From NCBI GenBank assembly GCA_019633425.1, contig WSUB01000001.1, positions 868,001 through 932,000 of the forward strand: 64,000 nt of DNA. The letters run 5' to 3'. Below are positions 11,036 through 23,115 of the stretch, piece by piece. The stretch's first letter is position 1. Every line of letters begins with the position of its first letter. The position numbers and the translations under genes were made by a program. A model generated the notes under the pieces. The model saw nothing but the letters and a program-made list of their open reading frames with translations, was not told the DNA's origin and made no database searches. This stretch comes from Tulasnella sp. 424 (taxonomy: Eukaryota > Basidiomycota > Agaricomycetes > Cantharellales > Tulasnellaceae).

Positions 11036-11842
11036 TTATCGCGAAGAGGGCGAGAACTCCACAACGTAGGTTTCTGCCCGTTCGCTATGGCTTCGGATGC
11101 GTCGGCTGATGTAGGCCTCGTCCTTCTGAATGCCCGCAAAGAGTGTACGCTTGCCCAGCCAGTCGACTCGCTTGAGACCTTCTTGGAGTTCACGGAGCTT
11201 GGCGCCGTTGGAAGTGGCGCTGCAATTGCGCTGGTATGCCTTGAGGATATCAGCTTGAGCGTCTTCGGGGACAGCGTTGTATTCGTCCTTGGAAGCGATC
11301 TTGTTCAGAGAGTCCCTGATGCGGTAGAGAATGTCGCCGAGGGTGACGCCCTTGGGGTTCTCGACGACGATGCGCCAGTCAAAGTAGCGGGAGATGAGTT
11401 GAATGCGACGCTGGAGGGGTTGCGTGGCGGGGACGTGGAAGTATTGAGTGAGTGGGAGTGCGGTGCCGTCTTGGGAGGGGATGTAAGCCTTGGATGGCTT
11501 GATGCGGACGTCGAAGATGACGTTGAGGCCACCTTGGCGGCAGAGGAGGAGTTGGTGGAGGAAGCACTCAGCGTCGCTCGCTGAAAAACAATAATGGGTG
11601 TTAGCGCCCGTGGCTCCACGACAGCCAGTGGCGGGATGAAGCTCACCCAGTGAAGACGAGTCCGAGAGTGGTGGTGAAGGCGGGTAGCCGTAGGTGCCCA
11701 TTGGAACGGCAGCATGTCGGGGGGTCTTTGGGAGGACTGAGGGAGTGTTTGATGAGAAGGAAGAGACGTCGTCTGCGTCCTTGACGTCCGGAGTGAAGCG
11801 GACGCGCTTGATGGAGCTGGGGGACGTCGTCATTGTGGACAT
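11036..11842 (-). CDS. DUF6699 domain protein
   Basis: Exons 11647-11842 and 11036-11580 (minus), joined by a 66-nt intron; 246 aa. A Ser/Thr/Pro-rich N-terminus with a basic KRVRFTPDV motif precedes a domain with the DUF6699 layout: NVIFDVRIKPSKAY, the TALPLTQYFHVPATQP stretch, and RYFDWRIVV then GVTLGDILYRIRDSL. This domain is abundant in basidiomycetes and has no assigned function that I know of. The open frame extends upstream of 11842 without an ATG. MSTMTTSP at 11842 is the chosen start. Confidence 0.8.
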   Translation of the reverse strand: MSTMTTSPSSIKRVRFTPDVKDADDVSSFSSNTPSVLPKTPRHAAVPMGTYGYPPSPPLSDSSSLGELHPATGCRGATGANTHYCFSASDAECFLHQLLLCRQGGLNVIFDVRIKPSKAYIPSQDGTALPLTQYFHVPATQPLQRRIQLISRYFDWRIVVENPKGVTLGDILYRIRDSLNKIASKDEYNAVPEDAQADILKAYQRNCSATSNGAKLRELQEGLKRVDWLGKRTLFAGIQKDEAYISRRIRSHSERAETYVVEFSPSSR

Positions 11843-12339
11843 GGGAGGAGTGTTGGGGGATGGAGAGTTGTTATAAGTAGTGCTAGGTTCAGAAGGTTTG
11901 GACGTAAGACCGGGTGAGGGGAGATGAGAGGGTGGGGGTGTGTCTGGGTTCGAACAATGAGGCCGGGGGGACACACAAGGAAGGCGAGCCTTAAAACAAG
12001 AACCCGACCGAGGAGGTGTCAGGGTCCTGACCAAGGGAGCTAAAGTCGCGCAGCAAACAGAGAGTCAAATGGAAACCGTGGTCAGTACACATTTGGTATT
12101 TCCCCTCTTCCATAGTAGTCAACGGCTGCGACCGACCTTCCATCGTCGGGAGGCGGTGACACATGGACAGCCAACAGAGTCATGGTAACATCCAATGGAA
12201 TCCATGTGGGAGAACAACGCCACGCGTGCAAACAATCACCCGAGATTCTTCCCCCCCAAAATCCTATTCAGACAACAAATAATACACCGGACTCGGGCTG
12301 TGCTATTTCCCTCCTTCCCTCCCTCAATAAACAACCGCC
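11843..12339. other. Intergenic between two minus-strand genes
   Basis: Contains the promoter and leader of the DUF6699 gene and the 3' UTR of the FMP42-like gene. No coding signal beyond chance open frames. Confidence 0.5.
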
Positions 12340-15300
12340 TCACTCCAACCGAACTGCGCCAGTTCCCTTCCAGATCTTCCATGTCAATAACCCTGACGCT
12401 AGCAGTCCGAATCCAACACCGATTACGTCGATGGCCACGTAGTCCCCTTGCCACTCGTTCTTCACCAGTACATCGATAGGTCGGAGTATCAGCCCAAAGA
12501 TTCCCGCAACCGAATTCGCTAGCCCGTAAACCTTCGTAGAGATAAACAAGGGAATCAGCGATCATGAAAAAAAAAAAGTCAGACGTGCTTCTTTTCGCCT
12601 ATGGCTCCGAGGGCAATCCGCTCGGAACAGGCCCTCCGATGCGAAGATAGGAGCAATCCAGTAGTCACCGAAGACTTACCGTCCCAAAGGTCGCGAAGCC
12701 GAAGACCCTGATATGAGAATGATTATGTCAGCACATTTCGTCTCCGAAACGCACCAAGCTTCGCTTCCTTACTTGCCACAGTAATCGCCCACTAATGGTA
12801 GGACCGAAACAAGATTAACCTTGTCAGCTATCGCAGTCGAGACCTCCGCTCCCACCCGCTATCCTTGAAAGCCACCCCCAACAGGTCCACCCCCCCAACT
12901 CACCAAAGGTATACATCAGCGGCCGCAAGAACACAAAGATCGCAATGGAAATCGTTTGAGCTGCCACATGCCGCACCATCCCAAGTACCCCGTACACCAC
13001 TCCACACACGAGCACCACCACCGACGCTTCGAATGTCGTACGATGATCTAGCAAATACCCTACGAATGGTATTCCTATTTAGAAACATTCCGCGGTTGCC
13101 AGGGTTGTCAGTTGTCAAATTCCACAGTTCAAAGCGAGCGCTTAGCCCGCAGGCCGCCTCCGCGTGGATTCCGCGGTCTTGCACTGCGCACTAGCACGGT
13201 TATACTTACCAGCAATCCCCCCTAGGGGTAGTAAAACCGTAAATGTCCTGGTGATTGCCCTCGCCACTCCGTAGTCTTCCAGATAGAATAGCAATTGCTG
13301 AAACACGGTTTGAATGTAATAGTTGATCCTCGCCATGTATATGCACAAGAAAAACGCGATGGCGCTAAATTGCGAAAGAAAGGCCTTTAGTCAGTACCCA
13401 TACGCATCTACCCTCTTTTTTGCTATGGTGGCTCATTTCATTCATTCAAGAAGCCAGGTGCTCACCAAAACCAGGCGCTTGCGATCTGGTCGCCCGCTGA
13501 ACGGTCAAACATGACCCCGACAATCCGGTCTCGATCTAGTTCTCCCTTCATTCCGCCCGCTTTTCCTGACGAGGTGGCTAGATGGGCCTCTAGACCGCGC
13601 GCCGTGGACTCATCCTGGAGCGACCCGGCTATAGTAGGCGAGATGAGGCCATCTTCCTCGGACCCCGAAACGCTGCTGCCGCTCGACGGCTCCTGGTGGT
13701 GCCGGGAAGCCGCATGTTCGCCAAAAAAGTCGTCTCGTTGGTAAGATTGCGAAGGCGCTAACGTCAATTGGAAGATCACTAGCCTAGAACGCACCGGCCG
13801 GTCAGGGTAACAAAAGGACAAAGAAACAAAAAAAGTCAGCAGCATTGCACACACGCGCAAATCGGTTGGTGCCGGACGGAATTAAGGAAATGTCTCTACT
13901 TACAAAACAGGGACGATAGCGTAAGACCAGAAGAAGGCCTTCAGGGATATCGGTCCAGCTCTTTGTGATTGTCCAGAATCGAAGGAGAAGGGGGATATGA
14001 GTGGCAGTGACGTACAAGTTAAGTCAAACCTTGCTAACACGCTGCGAACATCATCCCCAATGAAAGGAACTAAGGACTTACTTGTCGTAGAGGATGTCGT
14101 AGATCAAATAAGGGATGGAGCTCGCGTCGAACGCGCCCGTGACGCAACTGAGGATAAGGCCGGCTTGTGTTGGGAATGTATTCGATAAGTGAAATGACGA
14201 TAAGAATATCAATGGCCCGCCTATTGCAAGGCAGATGTAGCCGCTGTACGAAAGAGGCAAATCGGAACGCGAACACGAGGAGGGGTCGGTCAGTACGGCG
14301 CCTCTTCCGGTCACATGCCTTACCGCCTCCTTCGAGGGAAGAAGAGATAAGACGTACATGAAATACGTGTCTACCCATCCACCTGATAGGAAGAATCCGA
14401 GCAAGTATTAGGTTAGCATAGTCCAAAGACACAGACTAATGTAATGAGAGATGATCACGCGGGCAAAGGAAGAGGACGTACTCCGATAGTCCAACGGGAA
14501 TGAGAAGTTCCCGAGAGCGAAAATCATTGCTCCGATAAGGGAAGTGTATTTCGGACCAATACGATCAAGCAATGCGCCTACTGGCAGGGCTGCAGCCTGT
14601 AAAATTCAAAGTCCGCCGATGAAAGAAGTAAAGCGTGAGGGCGTCAGGTGACCGGGTGTGCGTGAAGGTGGCCATGGACCCCCGTTTTGGGACGCGTCCA
14701 GACCCGTCCCCCAACGAAAGCCGGAAAAGACGTACATTGGTAATAACCGTTGACAGTGTGAACATGTAGTTCAGCCGCAAGTCCTATTGTAGAACACCGA
14801 AGAGCGGTAAAAACGTAAAAGAGCGGGATCAGTCTCAGAACGCACACGAAGCACCGCGGACACCGTGTCACGAGGGGTACGATCGGGTATTGGCGAGCCC
14901 GACAGAGCGCCCACGAGAGCAAAAGGTGGAGCTGACTTGCCTGTTCGTTACATGGGCTCCCAAACTCCGGCTGATCGTCACCCTCGCAAAGATCCGCGTA
15001 CACTCCTAAGGGGAGGGAAGGCGGCACACATTTGCGCACACAGAGAGTCAGTTAGAATGAGGGGGGAGGGAAGGGACCGTCAGCTTCCAGGACTGATTGC
15101 TGGGAGAATGTGTCCTTTCAACTCATCACCTTCTCTAACAAGTACTGGTTTTAACGCTGGTGAGGAGGAAAGGAGGGAGGGGGTCAGTTTCAGTCGATCA
15201 TGAATGGTCGATTGATCGCGAGACAATGACCGATAAGGTAAAAACCTTACTGACCTGCGAATCCAAAGATAACTCCAGCGCATGTGAGACTGAAGCGAGA

Positions 15301-15457
15301 GAGAGCAAAGCGTATATAGGGGAGCAGGGCCTTTGTGTTATCTCTCTGCGTGTGCATGAACTCTGGCGTTGACCCAGTCCGAAGGTTCTCCCACTCACTT
15401 GAAAAGTACGGAGATAATAACTTGGGTGAGGCGTTTGGTTCGTGAAACCTGAATCAT
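12340..15457 (-). CDS. FMP42: FMP42/SLC43-type major facilitator transporter
   Basis: Fifteen minus-strand exons: 15399-15457, 15255-15289, 15130-15156, 14941-15005, 14736-14783, 14482-14596, 14358-14382, 14082-14243, 13904-13960, 13466-13783, 13210-13364, 12904-13074, 12773-12791, 12680-12707, 12340-12531; 491 aa. Conserved blocks match fungal FMP42: TCAGVIFGFAALKPVLV, GVYADLCEGDD, DLRLNYMFTLSTVITN, ALPVGALLDRIGPKYTSLIG, SSFHLSNTFP, SSIPYLIYDILY, INYYIQTVFQQLLFYL and a C-terminal DYCGKVFGFATFGTVYGL. Twelve membrane spans fit, with a Ser-rich loop about 210-290. SLC43 relatives carry neutral amino acids; the yeast protein was found with mitochondria or vacuole, substrate unproven. One intron is GC-AG (14784-14940). 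Confidence 0.92.
14784..14940 (-). other. GC-AG intron in FMP42-like gene
   Basis: Donor on the minus strand reads CAG|GCAAGT, a near-perfect match to the GC-donor consensus. No GT donor nearby keeps the frame between NEQ and DLRLN. At 157 nt it is the longest intron of this gene. Confidence 0.85.
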
Positions 15458-18341
15458 CGCGTCTCAAAGATAACAAAACCTTCTCAGAATTGAACTCAAG
15501 TGTTATATCGTTTGAGTGGAAGTATGAGTGAGAGGGATTGAAGGGGGGCGAAAGAGCGATGATGATGATTTTGGGTCCTCTAGCTATCACCGGACCGTCG
15601 GGCGAAAAGAAGCACCAAATGTGGGGATGAAAAATTTGTCGTGGTCCCATTGGATGGGCCCTGGTGGAGTTCACGTGAGGTCATCATTCACTGTTAATTG
15701 TGCATCCAAGGACGAATGAGGTTGCATTCGTCCTGTTAGGGCGATAAGCCTCGGGACGATAATACGACCCGTACCTCCGACGAAAGGTGCCTGATGAATA
15801 ACGCGCCAAGGCACAATCATCGCATTTCCGTAAGTAATCCACACGGTGTGGCGGGACCTGAGGGCCCTCCCGTCGGAAGTGACATCATCGCAGTTCGAAG
15901 CCGTCGGGGTGATCGGGTCGGGTAGAGTCATGGCGATGCTCAGGGGTCGTCGGTTCCCCTCAAAGCTGTACGCAGAGATAATTACCCCTAAGTCTCTCAG
16001 AGTCACTCGAGACCTCTGCCATCTGATGATGATAAGCGAGATAGTGGCAGCTGCGCGAGGCGGGTGACCCGTCCCTGTTCGATGATCGAAATCCCGCACG
16101 TCCATACGAGTACACATTTGCACCAAGATCCCCCCGCCTCCTGCGAAACCCATGATTCCCTAAAGCGCCTGACTTTCCTTTTGGTCGTATGTCCGCTTAC
16201 ATATGGCCCTCCGGGCTCCCGAGAACCGCAATCAAGGTTCTGACTCGGAAATACATGGCAAGGCAGTAGAGTTGCCGGGGTAGGGAGACAGGGATCTTGG
16301 GAGGGCCAAGCTGGATCTCGCTGGCTCCATCCTACTCATCAAGGAGTATCATATCAGATCTGGCGAGATGACGCCTAATCGTCTATTTTGTCCTTGTTCC
16401 CGCGAATGACTCCCATCTGCTGGGTCGGCTGAGTTGCGGGGTCAGCGTCGGTAATTCCGATTGGTCCCCGGGATGTCGAAAAGCACGAGAAACAACCACG
16501 GACAATAAGCATCTCTGATCAGTCGAGATAGTCCGACAAGGTTTTCGAGCCTCTAAGTTCACCGAGGTTTGCGGGTGTCGAGGTGGATTTCCTCCATCTC
16601 CACACACGAAGTCCCCAGCTTCCACAGGCAGTAAGTTCTTTCTCAGACGTAGGCTGCGAGGAAAATCAGGAGAAAGTGCTTGAGAGCCCCAAATGGAGAA
16701 AGGCGTGATGGTACCGCGAAGGGAAAGATGGTTTAGAGCAACCGCAATACTCCATGGGGCGACGCATTTGGCAGGTCAAGGTCCATGCTTGGCACCCGGT
16801 GTCTAAACCTGACAGGCGACCAGCAGAAATGTTTTGACACCTCCTTTGAGACGAACACAACGGAAGAGTAGTGTTCGACACTCGGTTGCTCTTCGAGGAT
16901 AAAGGCGTCGTGGCGTTTTGGAGGGACGCCCCTTGTGGTCGCCGACTGAGCGGGTATCCAGGACTGGTGATCGCGCGAGGTCGCAAGTAAATCCACAATG
17001 CTATTTCTCCCATTTTTCTGATTACACGTGTACTGGTCGGGGCTGGCAGAGGCGATCGTTGCCCTGGCTGGAAAACAAAGGATTGAGGTTGACAGATTGC
17101 CTTTGTTTGTTGGTTGCCCGTGTTTTCCCCGCGTCAAACCTCGTCCTCAAATCCTCGGCACCTGGGGCAAAGTTAACGTTGCCCAACAGACCTCTTTTCA
17201 AGTCAAAGGGGAGTTTTAATATCGTCCCTTTTCACACCATACGATGATATCTGAGTGCAGCTTGTATGATATCTAAGAAAGCTCTTAAGATTCGCGATGA
17301 TCGATCACAGTGCACCGTATTGCTAAGCTAAACAGCTGCCAACGTCCTTGTTAAGCAGGCAGAGCTGGGTCAGGATTGATTAAAAACAGTAAAGCGCCGT
17401 ACTGTACGATTGGGTCGCCTTTCTCATTTTCAAATGAGTGCGCGCTACGTTCGACTCTCACGAGAATGCCGCTCGTACTCCAGCGAAGATCAGAGATCTG
17501 CACATGCAAGAGGGTGCCCACCCGGAGAATGTGTCCAAGTACCACAGCGAACTCGGTAGCCAATTGACTCCGCAGTGGGGATTCATCCGTGTACGATGAG
17601 CGGCCTTCAATCCGGGTAGCCCTGCTATGTGCCCCTCATTGAGGGGACGGAGACTACCTAACTGCAATTGGACCCGGAATACAAACAGACTGCATTTATT
17701 CGCGTATAGAGAGGGAAAGAGTGCTGTCATACAGTTCATCGATCCGTGTGTCTGCAGCATTGTGGGTGCCCCGTCGAGCCGTTATGACCGTGTGAGACAT
17801 TACTCGAGATCAACTGGAACGTGATATGAAATCAAGTCTCACATAATGTAAAGTCTATCAAATGATATTTTAAAGTATCTCTGAAGCGATGGTGAACGAT
17901 TCGAAGTCTCCATGGGGTACAGGCCATGGTGATCTGTGGATGGGCCTGACTCCCGAAATTGGCCGGAAATGGGAGTTGTTTCTACATGGACAGCTTACTG
18001 TCTTGCGGAGGCAAACACTGTGATGGTCAGTTTGTGAGCTCGTACAGCCGCCTTGCATCCGATCTTTGGAAGTACGGAAAGGCAAGGGGCTCTGAAGAGG
18101 ACAACATGTTTGCATGGCACTACGGTATTCCAGAAAATTCTTTTACATATGGAAACGGCAACGAGTGCTACCTTATCGTTGCTTGGAATCTTTCACCCTT
18201 GCGATGAGAAAGGGATCGTGGCGAACGTACACAGCTTTGGGGCAGGGCGAGATTTGCCTGGGAAGGAATCTCTCACGGTTATCCTGAAGCTGTTTTCGTC
18301 CAAACTCCGCCTTACAAGCTGAATTCGAAGTTGATCGGTCA
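15458..18341. other. 2.9-kb gap without a supported gene
   Basis: The largest gene-free stretch here, between divergent FMP42 and ALG3. The longest open frames (161 codons at 15671-16153 minus, 135 at 16733-17137 minus) have no family motif, no consistent codon pattern and no splice chain. It could hold a decayed element, a non-coding transcript or a lineage-specific gene I cannot see. Confidence 0.45.
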
Positions 18342-19922
18342 ATGGCTATCCCATCAACGGGAACAGTATTCCAAGGCGTTGCTTCGCTGCTGCGGGCGTT
18401 ACTGCTCGACCGTCGCTACTTCTGGGTATTAGCTGGACTTGCCATAGTGGCTGATGCTGTCCTTACGCAGCTCGTCATACGGTTGGTCGGCTGTGAGTGC
18501 ATAGTCTCCTGTGTTCTCTGGCGGCGTTCGATTGAGTACATTTTACTTTGTAGTCACAGAAATTGACTACGAAACCTACATAGAACACATTAACCTGTTC
18601 GTCAAAGGCGAACGGGATTATTCATTGATCACCGGACCCAGTGGACCTTTAGTGTACGTGTCAATTGTTCTGCCATCTTTCATGAAGCTTATTCTTGCCC
18701 TTTCAATGCCTCAGCTATCCCGCCGGTCATGTCTGGATTCATTGGTTTCTTCGCCACGTCACAGCCGATCAGAACACCGGCGCCATTCTCGTCCGGACGG
18801 CCCAACAAATCTACGGAGCGCTGTACTTGTGGACGCTTTTGGTTTCATGCCAAGTATACCAAGAAGCCGGAGGAATGCCTAACTATGTGATTCTTCCCTT
18901 GATCTTTAGCAAACGTTTGCATTCGATCTTCGTATTGCGACTATTCAACGACTGCTGGGCAGTCGCTATTATGATGACGGCAGTTGTTGCGTATCAGAAG
19001 CGATGGCTCAAAGTGGGTACTGCTCTATACGCGTACGGTACACCTTCTATATATCCGTAGATTCTTGGAGTACTGACGACGTATCGTTGAACTAGGCTCG
19101 CGCTTTCAGTGAAGATGAACATATTGCTATACCTTCCTGGCATCCTCGTTATTCTCGTCCAAACCGTTGGACTGTTCGCAGGACTCCAACATATTGCCCT
19201 AGTTATTGGCATCCAGGGACTGCTCGCCGTCCCGTTCCTTTCCACCCATCCAAAGGAATATCTCAGCAACGCGTTCAACCTTTCTAGAGTCTTTCTCTAC
19301 AAATGGACCGTCAACTGGAGATTCGTTCCGGAGCCTGTTTTCCTCTCCTCAACATTCGCGAAATCCCTCCTCGTGGCACATGTGTTCCTTCTTCTTGCAT
19401 TTGGACTCAAGTGGTGCCAACCAGAGGGAGGAGTACTTTCAATAATCAGAAGAACGCTTGTCAGGCCGGAAGCGGGGTCGGGAGTAACTGCAATGAACTC
19501 GGATCGTAGGTGGCCGCATCAGATCGTGCCATGATATTATTTCTGACACTTGCGAACTGGCTCATAGGGATCGCCACTATATTGTTTACGTCCAACCTCA
19601 TCGGGATCGTCGTGGCGAGGTCATTGCATTATCAGTTTTACTCCTGGTACGCGCAACAGCTGCCATTCCTGGTATGGCATACGAAATATCCGACACCAAT
19701 CAGGTATGTTTCCCGACTACATGTCTTTGGTTTGCGTGTCACTTATAATGTCGCAATAGGTTTGCGTTACTACTCGCCATCGAATATTCCTGGAACGTGT
19801 TCCCGTCAACCGATCTCTCGTCAGGGATCCTTCTGATTTGCAACACCGCCATTCTTGTAGGCATATACTTTGGGTACCCACATGGAAGGATAAATGTCTC
19901 CGCTGAAAAGAAAGAAATATAA
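18342..19922 (+). CDS. ALG3: ALG3 dolichyl-P-Man alpha-1,3-mannosyltransferase
   Basis: Exons 18342-18492, 18554-18653, 18715-19032, 19096-19505, 19568-19703 and 19760-19922; 425 aa. Family blocks: [70 protein letters not shown], and [23 protein letters not shown]3 is a multispanning ER membrane enzyme that adds the sixth mannose (the first lumenal one) to dolichol-linked Man5GlcNAc2 in N-glycan assembly. The fourth intron (19506-19567) was chosen because it joins MNSDR to [12 protein letters not shown] in frame; reading through instead adds a block absent from the family. Confidence 0.95.
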
Positions 19923-20259
19923 TGTTTTGATCGGCGAGAGCCGACCACAAGTTCGAGTGAAGTGAGGGATTAGGATAGGCTCGCTTCTTTAAGCGAGTTA
20001 TTTCACACTTTCACCAACAGCACTTTCACCACTTAGCCTCGTGTTCGCCTCACTTTCGTGATTACGATGAGGTCGGCGCCAGAGGAGCGAAATCCGCCAC
20101 TCTTCGTCCGTCCCCAATATCACAACAAAGGTGCTTACGTGATCGCTCCATGGTTCCAGTTCAGACTTGAACTTGCGGAGAATGCTTTGACCGAGAATTC
20201 CACTGCATCTACCACGTTCGATCACCCGGCCCTCTCCCCGTTAATATTCACGACTTAGC
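19923..20259. other. Intergenic, promoter region of MATH/BTB gene
   Basis: 337 bp between the ALG3 stop and the MATH/BTB start. Contains the short tandem-like string cagcactttcaccactt near 20019-20035. No gene signal. Confidence 0.5.
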
Positions 20260-22685
20260 ATGGCCACGCCGTCAGATGAGAGTACCTTCAAGGAATTTCA
20301 AGAATCTACAACAGTCACCTTGGAATGGACAGTCCGTAGCTTGAAGCTGTTGTTCGACTCCAGGTCCGCTCCACGCTTTCCAGAGTGACATTACATCAAT
20401 GAAGGCTCACACCGTCTTGACTTGTAATAGCAAGGGAGAGCAGAAGAGCAAGGTTCACAAGTCTGTGCGGTTCGGCGGCGGGTAGGTCCTCCTGACGCCG
20501 CTCCATGAAAGAGGACCTGAGCGCGTTTTTGAACGTTTCTGTAAAGCCGATGGCAGATCCTCCTATATCCTAACTCTGGACACGAAGGAGGATATGTAAG
20601 CTTGTATCTCAGCTGTGAGGTATGTGCGGGGGAGATAAATCCGGGAAATAGGGGGTTATTTTCTATTTGACCTAATCTGGGGCCGAATAGCCTACACAAG
20701 AAGAGAAGGAGAACGCCATAAACGGAAAGTACGCGTCGCACCATTTGTATCACTCTCAATTTCATCAGCTCTGACCCTCTATTTGCCTAGGTGGGTTCGT
20801 GACGGCCTCTTCAAGTTCTCGTTCGACCTCAAGACCGTCAACCGCGCTTCGCCGGGCGTTTTCAACACGAAAGATGCATGCGATCACGCCTTCAGCTACA
20901 AAACTGCGAATTGGGGATGGGCTCAATTTGCCAAACGCGACGCGGTGTACTACTCTGCTCCGCAGGTCAAAGCGGCCGACGCGTTCCTCATTGTTTGCAC
21001 TATTACGTCCTCTCCAGTGACGCCAGTCCAGCCTCCATCAGCAGCAAGACAGTATGTGCCCAAGGGACTTATGGACGCTGTAGGGAGTATGTTGGACGAT
21101 CCGCTTTATTCGGATGTGGAGTTCGTATTACCATCGCGGAAGAGGTCGGGTAAGACGAAGCGGATCTACGCTAACAAGAAGATATTGAGCCGGGCTGAAT
21201 ATTTCGATACAAGTGAGCGTTGTCCCTTTCAGATTGGAAAGTATTTAATGGCTTCTCCTCAGTGTTCCAGTCTGGCTTCGCTGAGACGAGTATCGCTCAG
21301 GATGACGCGTCTCCTTCCCTCGCTCGCCGCAATAGCATTAATTCTATGGACGACGTGAGTTAGACCATGAAGAAATAATAATTGATGTGCCATCAACGCT
21401 CACCTTCATCGTTAGGATACTCATTCCTTGGACGACTCGGACGAATCAGACGCCGAAACTGAAACCGACCAGCTTGATGACTTCTTTGACCTCCGCACAC
21501 CTCAACGAACCGCGGCCGGACCATCAACTCGTGATAGTACCTGGGAGACGCAGTCTGACCTAGTCGTAGTGAGACCGGGTGCTCGAGAGGACGAAGACAT
21601 GAGCGATGATGGTCAACGAACTGCAACAGTTGGGGCTGACGACTCTATGCGTCCACCAACGATAAACCTAGCGGAGCAGGGCAGTGCGAACGAGGAAGAT
21701 GTTGAGATGGAGAAAACTCAACGCCCTGGGACTCCTCGAAATGCCAGGCAGAAGACGAGCCAGATGCCGCATGGTGAACTAGGGTTGAAGCGAGAAGGTC
21801 CTCCTCAAGACCCCGTTCCCGGACCTCTCAAAGCGAGGGTCGTGGTACGGGATGTGGCGTGCGCAACCTATTATGCTCTTCTTTATTACGTGAGTGGCTC
21901 GAGGCTTTATGTGGATTGGCTCGTTGCTAACATACCTCGGCATTAGTTATACACCGATTGGATTAACTTCGCCCCTCTGAGCTCGAGTTTTATCAACGTA
22001 CCCGGTCCATATATCCGCAGCGCAAATGTTACGCCTGGCTTTGGCGGTCTCGGACCCAATGCTCAATCGTATTTTGGATCTGCGACGGGAGCCCCAGCGA
22101 GTCGTCCGCGGTCGGCGCTGACGGTTGGCAATGCAGGAGCTGCCAATTCATCTGCTGACGACGAGCCTCCAAGGACGAGGAAGGATTGGATAAAGAGATG
22201 GATGGCGGCAAATCCTTCGAGGCCTGCACCAGTGTCGGCTAAGGCGATTTACAAGCTAGCGGACAGTAAGAAACGTTTGGACTTCACTTTCATATGACAT
22301 CGCTAAATGATGCCGGCGATTGTTCGCAGAACTTGGTCTTACCGATCTGAAGCACCGCGCCTTCCAACATATCACCCGATCGCTGACGGCGGCCAACATC
22401 CCCTATGAAACCTTCTCCTCCTTTTCTGCTTCTTATGACGAGATAAGGAAAGTGGAGATAGAATTCTTCCTAGAGAAGTGGTCAGAGATCCGCAACGGGG
22501 AAGCGATGCGGAATGTATTCCAACAGATTCGACTTGGTCGGCATCCCGGCTTCGAAGAAATATGGCCCCTGATCGTCCAGAACCTCGTGTTCAGACCCGA
22601 TGTAGATTCTGGAAGTCGAGCGTCCCCTTCTCTTGAGATCGGCACCGAAGGAGGAAGGGAAAGGAATGGAGGGGAGACATTTTAG
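20260..22685 (+). CDS. MATH and BTB domain protein, probable Cullin-3 adaptor
   Basis: Nine exons: 20260-20363, 20431-20481, 20547-20619, 20691-20728, 20791-21212, 21263-21354, 21416-21889, 21947-22265, 22330-22685; 642 aa. The N-terminal MATH region contains TLEWTVRSLKLLFDS, FGGGRWQILLYPNSGHEGGY, SLYLSCE and WVRDGLFKFSF. A BTB domain begins near residue 215 (MLDDPLYSDVEFVLP, then IYANKKILSRAEYF and TMFQSGFAET). It is interrupted by a ~150-residue acidic, disordered insert before its second half (LYYLYTDWINFAPL). A BACK-like helical tail follows (AIYKLADKLGLTDLKHRAF). MATH/BTB proteins present substrates to Cul3 ligases; the target is unknown. Confidence 0.92.
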
Positions 22686-23115
22686 CGTCAGGGGGTCTCT
22701 ATAGGAGGTTATCGTTGAATCGGGCGTAATTGTATAGCAACTTGATGTTTTTGTGTGTCTATAGTAAACGTACTCGCAATAGTTCCGTCACGTTTTCATC
22801 TGATCTGTGTTATCTGCTGATTTGCCTGGGCGAGTTTCGTTTCGGCCTGTTATCTTATCCGTTTCCGTGGGCACGTGCCGGGTTTACTTCATTATCCCCG
22901 CTTGTCCCACAACCATTCAGCGGCGTCATTATAAAGAAGGACCACCCCTCTCTCCCTGGCCCACCCACACTTCCACCCCCTTCCACCGTTACTCTCCCTC
23001 TGAACGACTCACACCATTATCTCTTCGTTCACAAACTTTGTACAAACAATTTTTTTGGAGTTGGACTTTTTACAACCAACCAACCACGTGCCCTACGAAC
23101 TTTCGTTTTACGCTC
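22686..23115. other. Intergenic, promoter and leader of DUF1776 gene
   Basis: A 430-bp spacer with a CT- and CA-rich leader just before the ATG at 23116. An open frame runs through it in phase with the gene but has no convincing protein sequence. Confidence 0.55.

Noticed and set aside
11843..12034. N-terminal extension of the DUF6699 protein
   Set aside because: The frame is open but has no ATG and is Ser/Pro low-complexity; it would need non-ATG initiation.
15671..16153. 161-codon minus-strand open frame in the large gap
   Set aside because: No motif, no convincing start context or splice partners, and composition like non-coding DNA.
19506..19567. Reading through the fourth ALG3 intron using [13 protein letters not shown]
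   Set aside because: It would insert a block absent from ALG3 and needs a second, very short intron upstream; the single intron restores the family sequence exactly.
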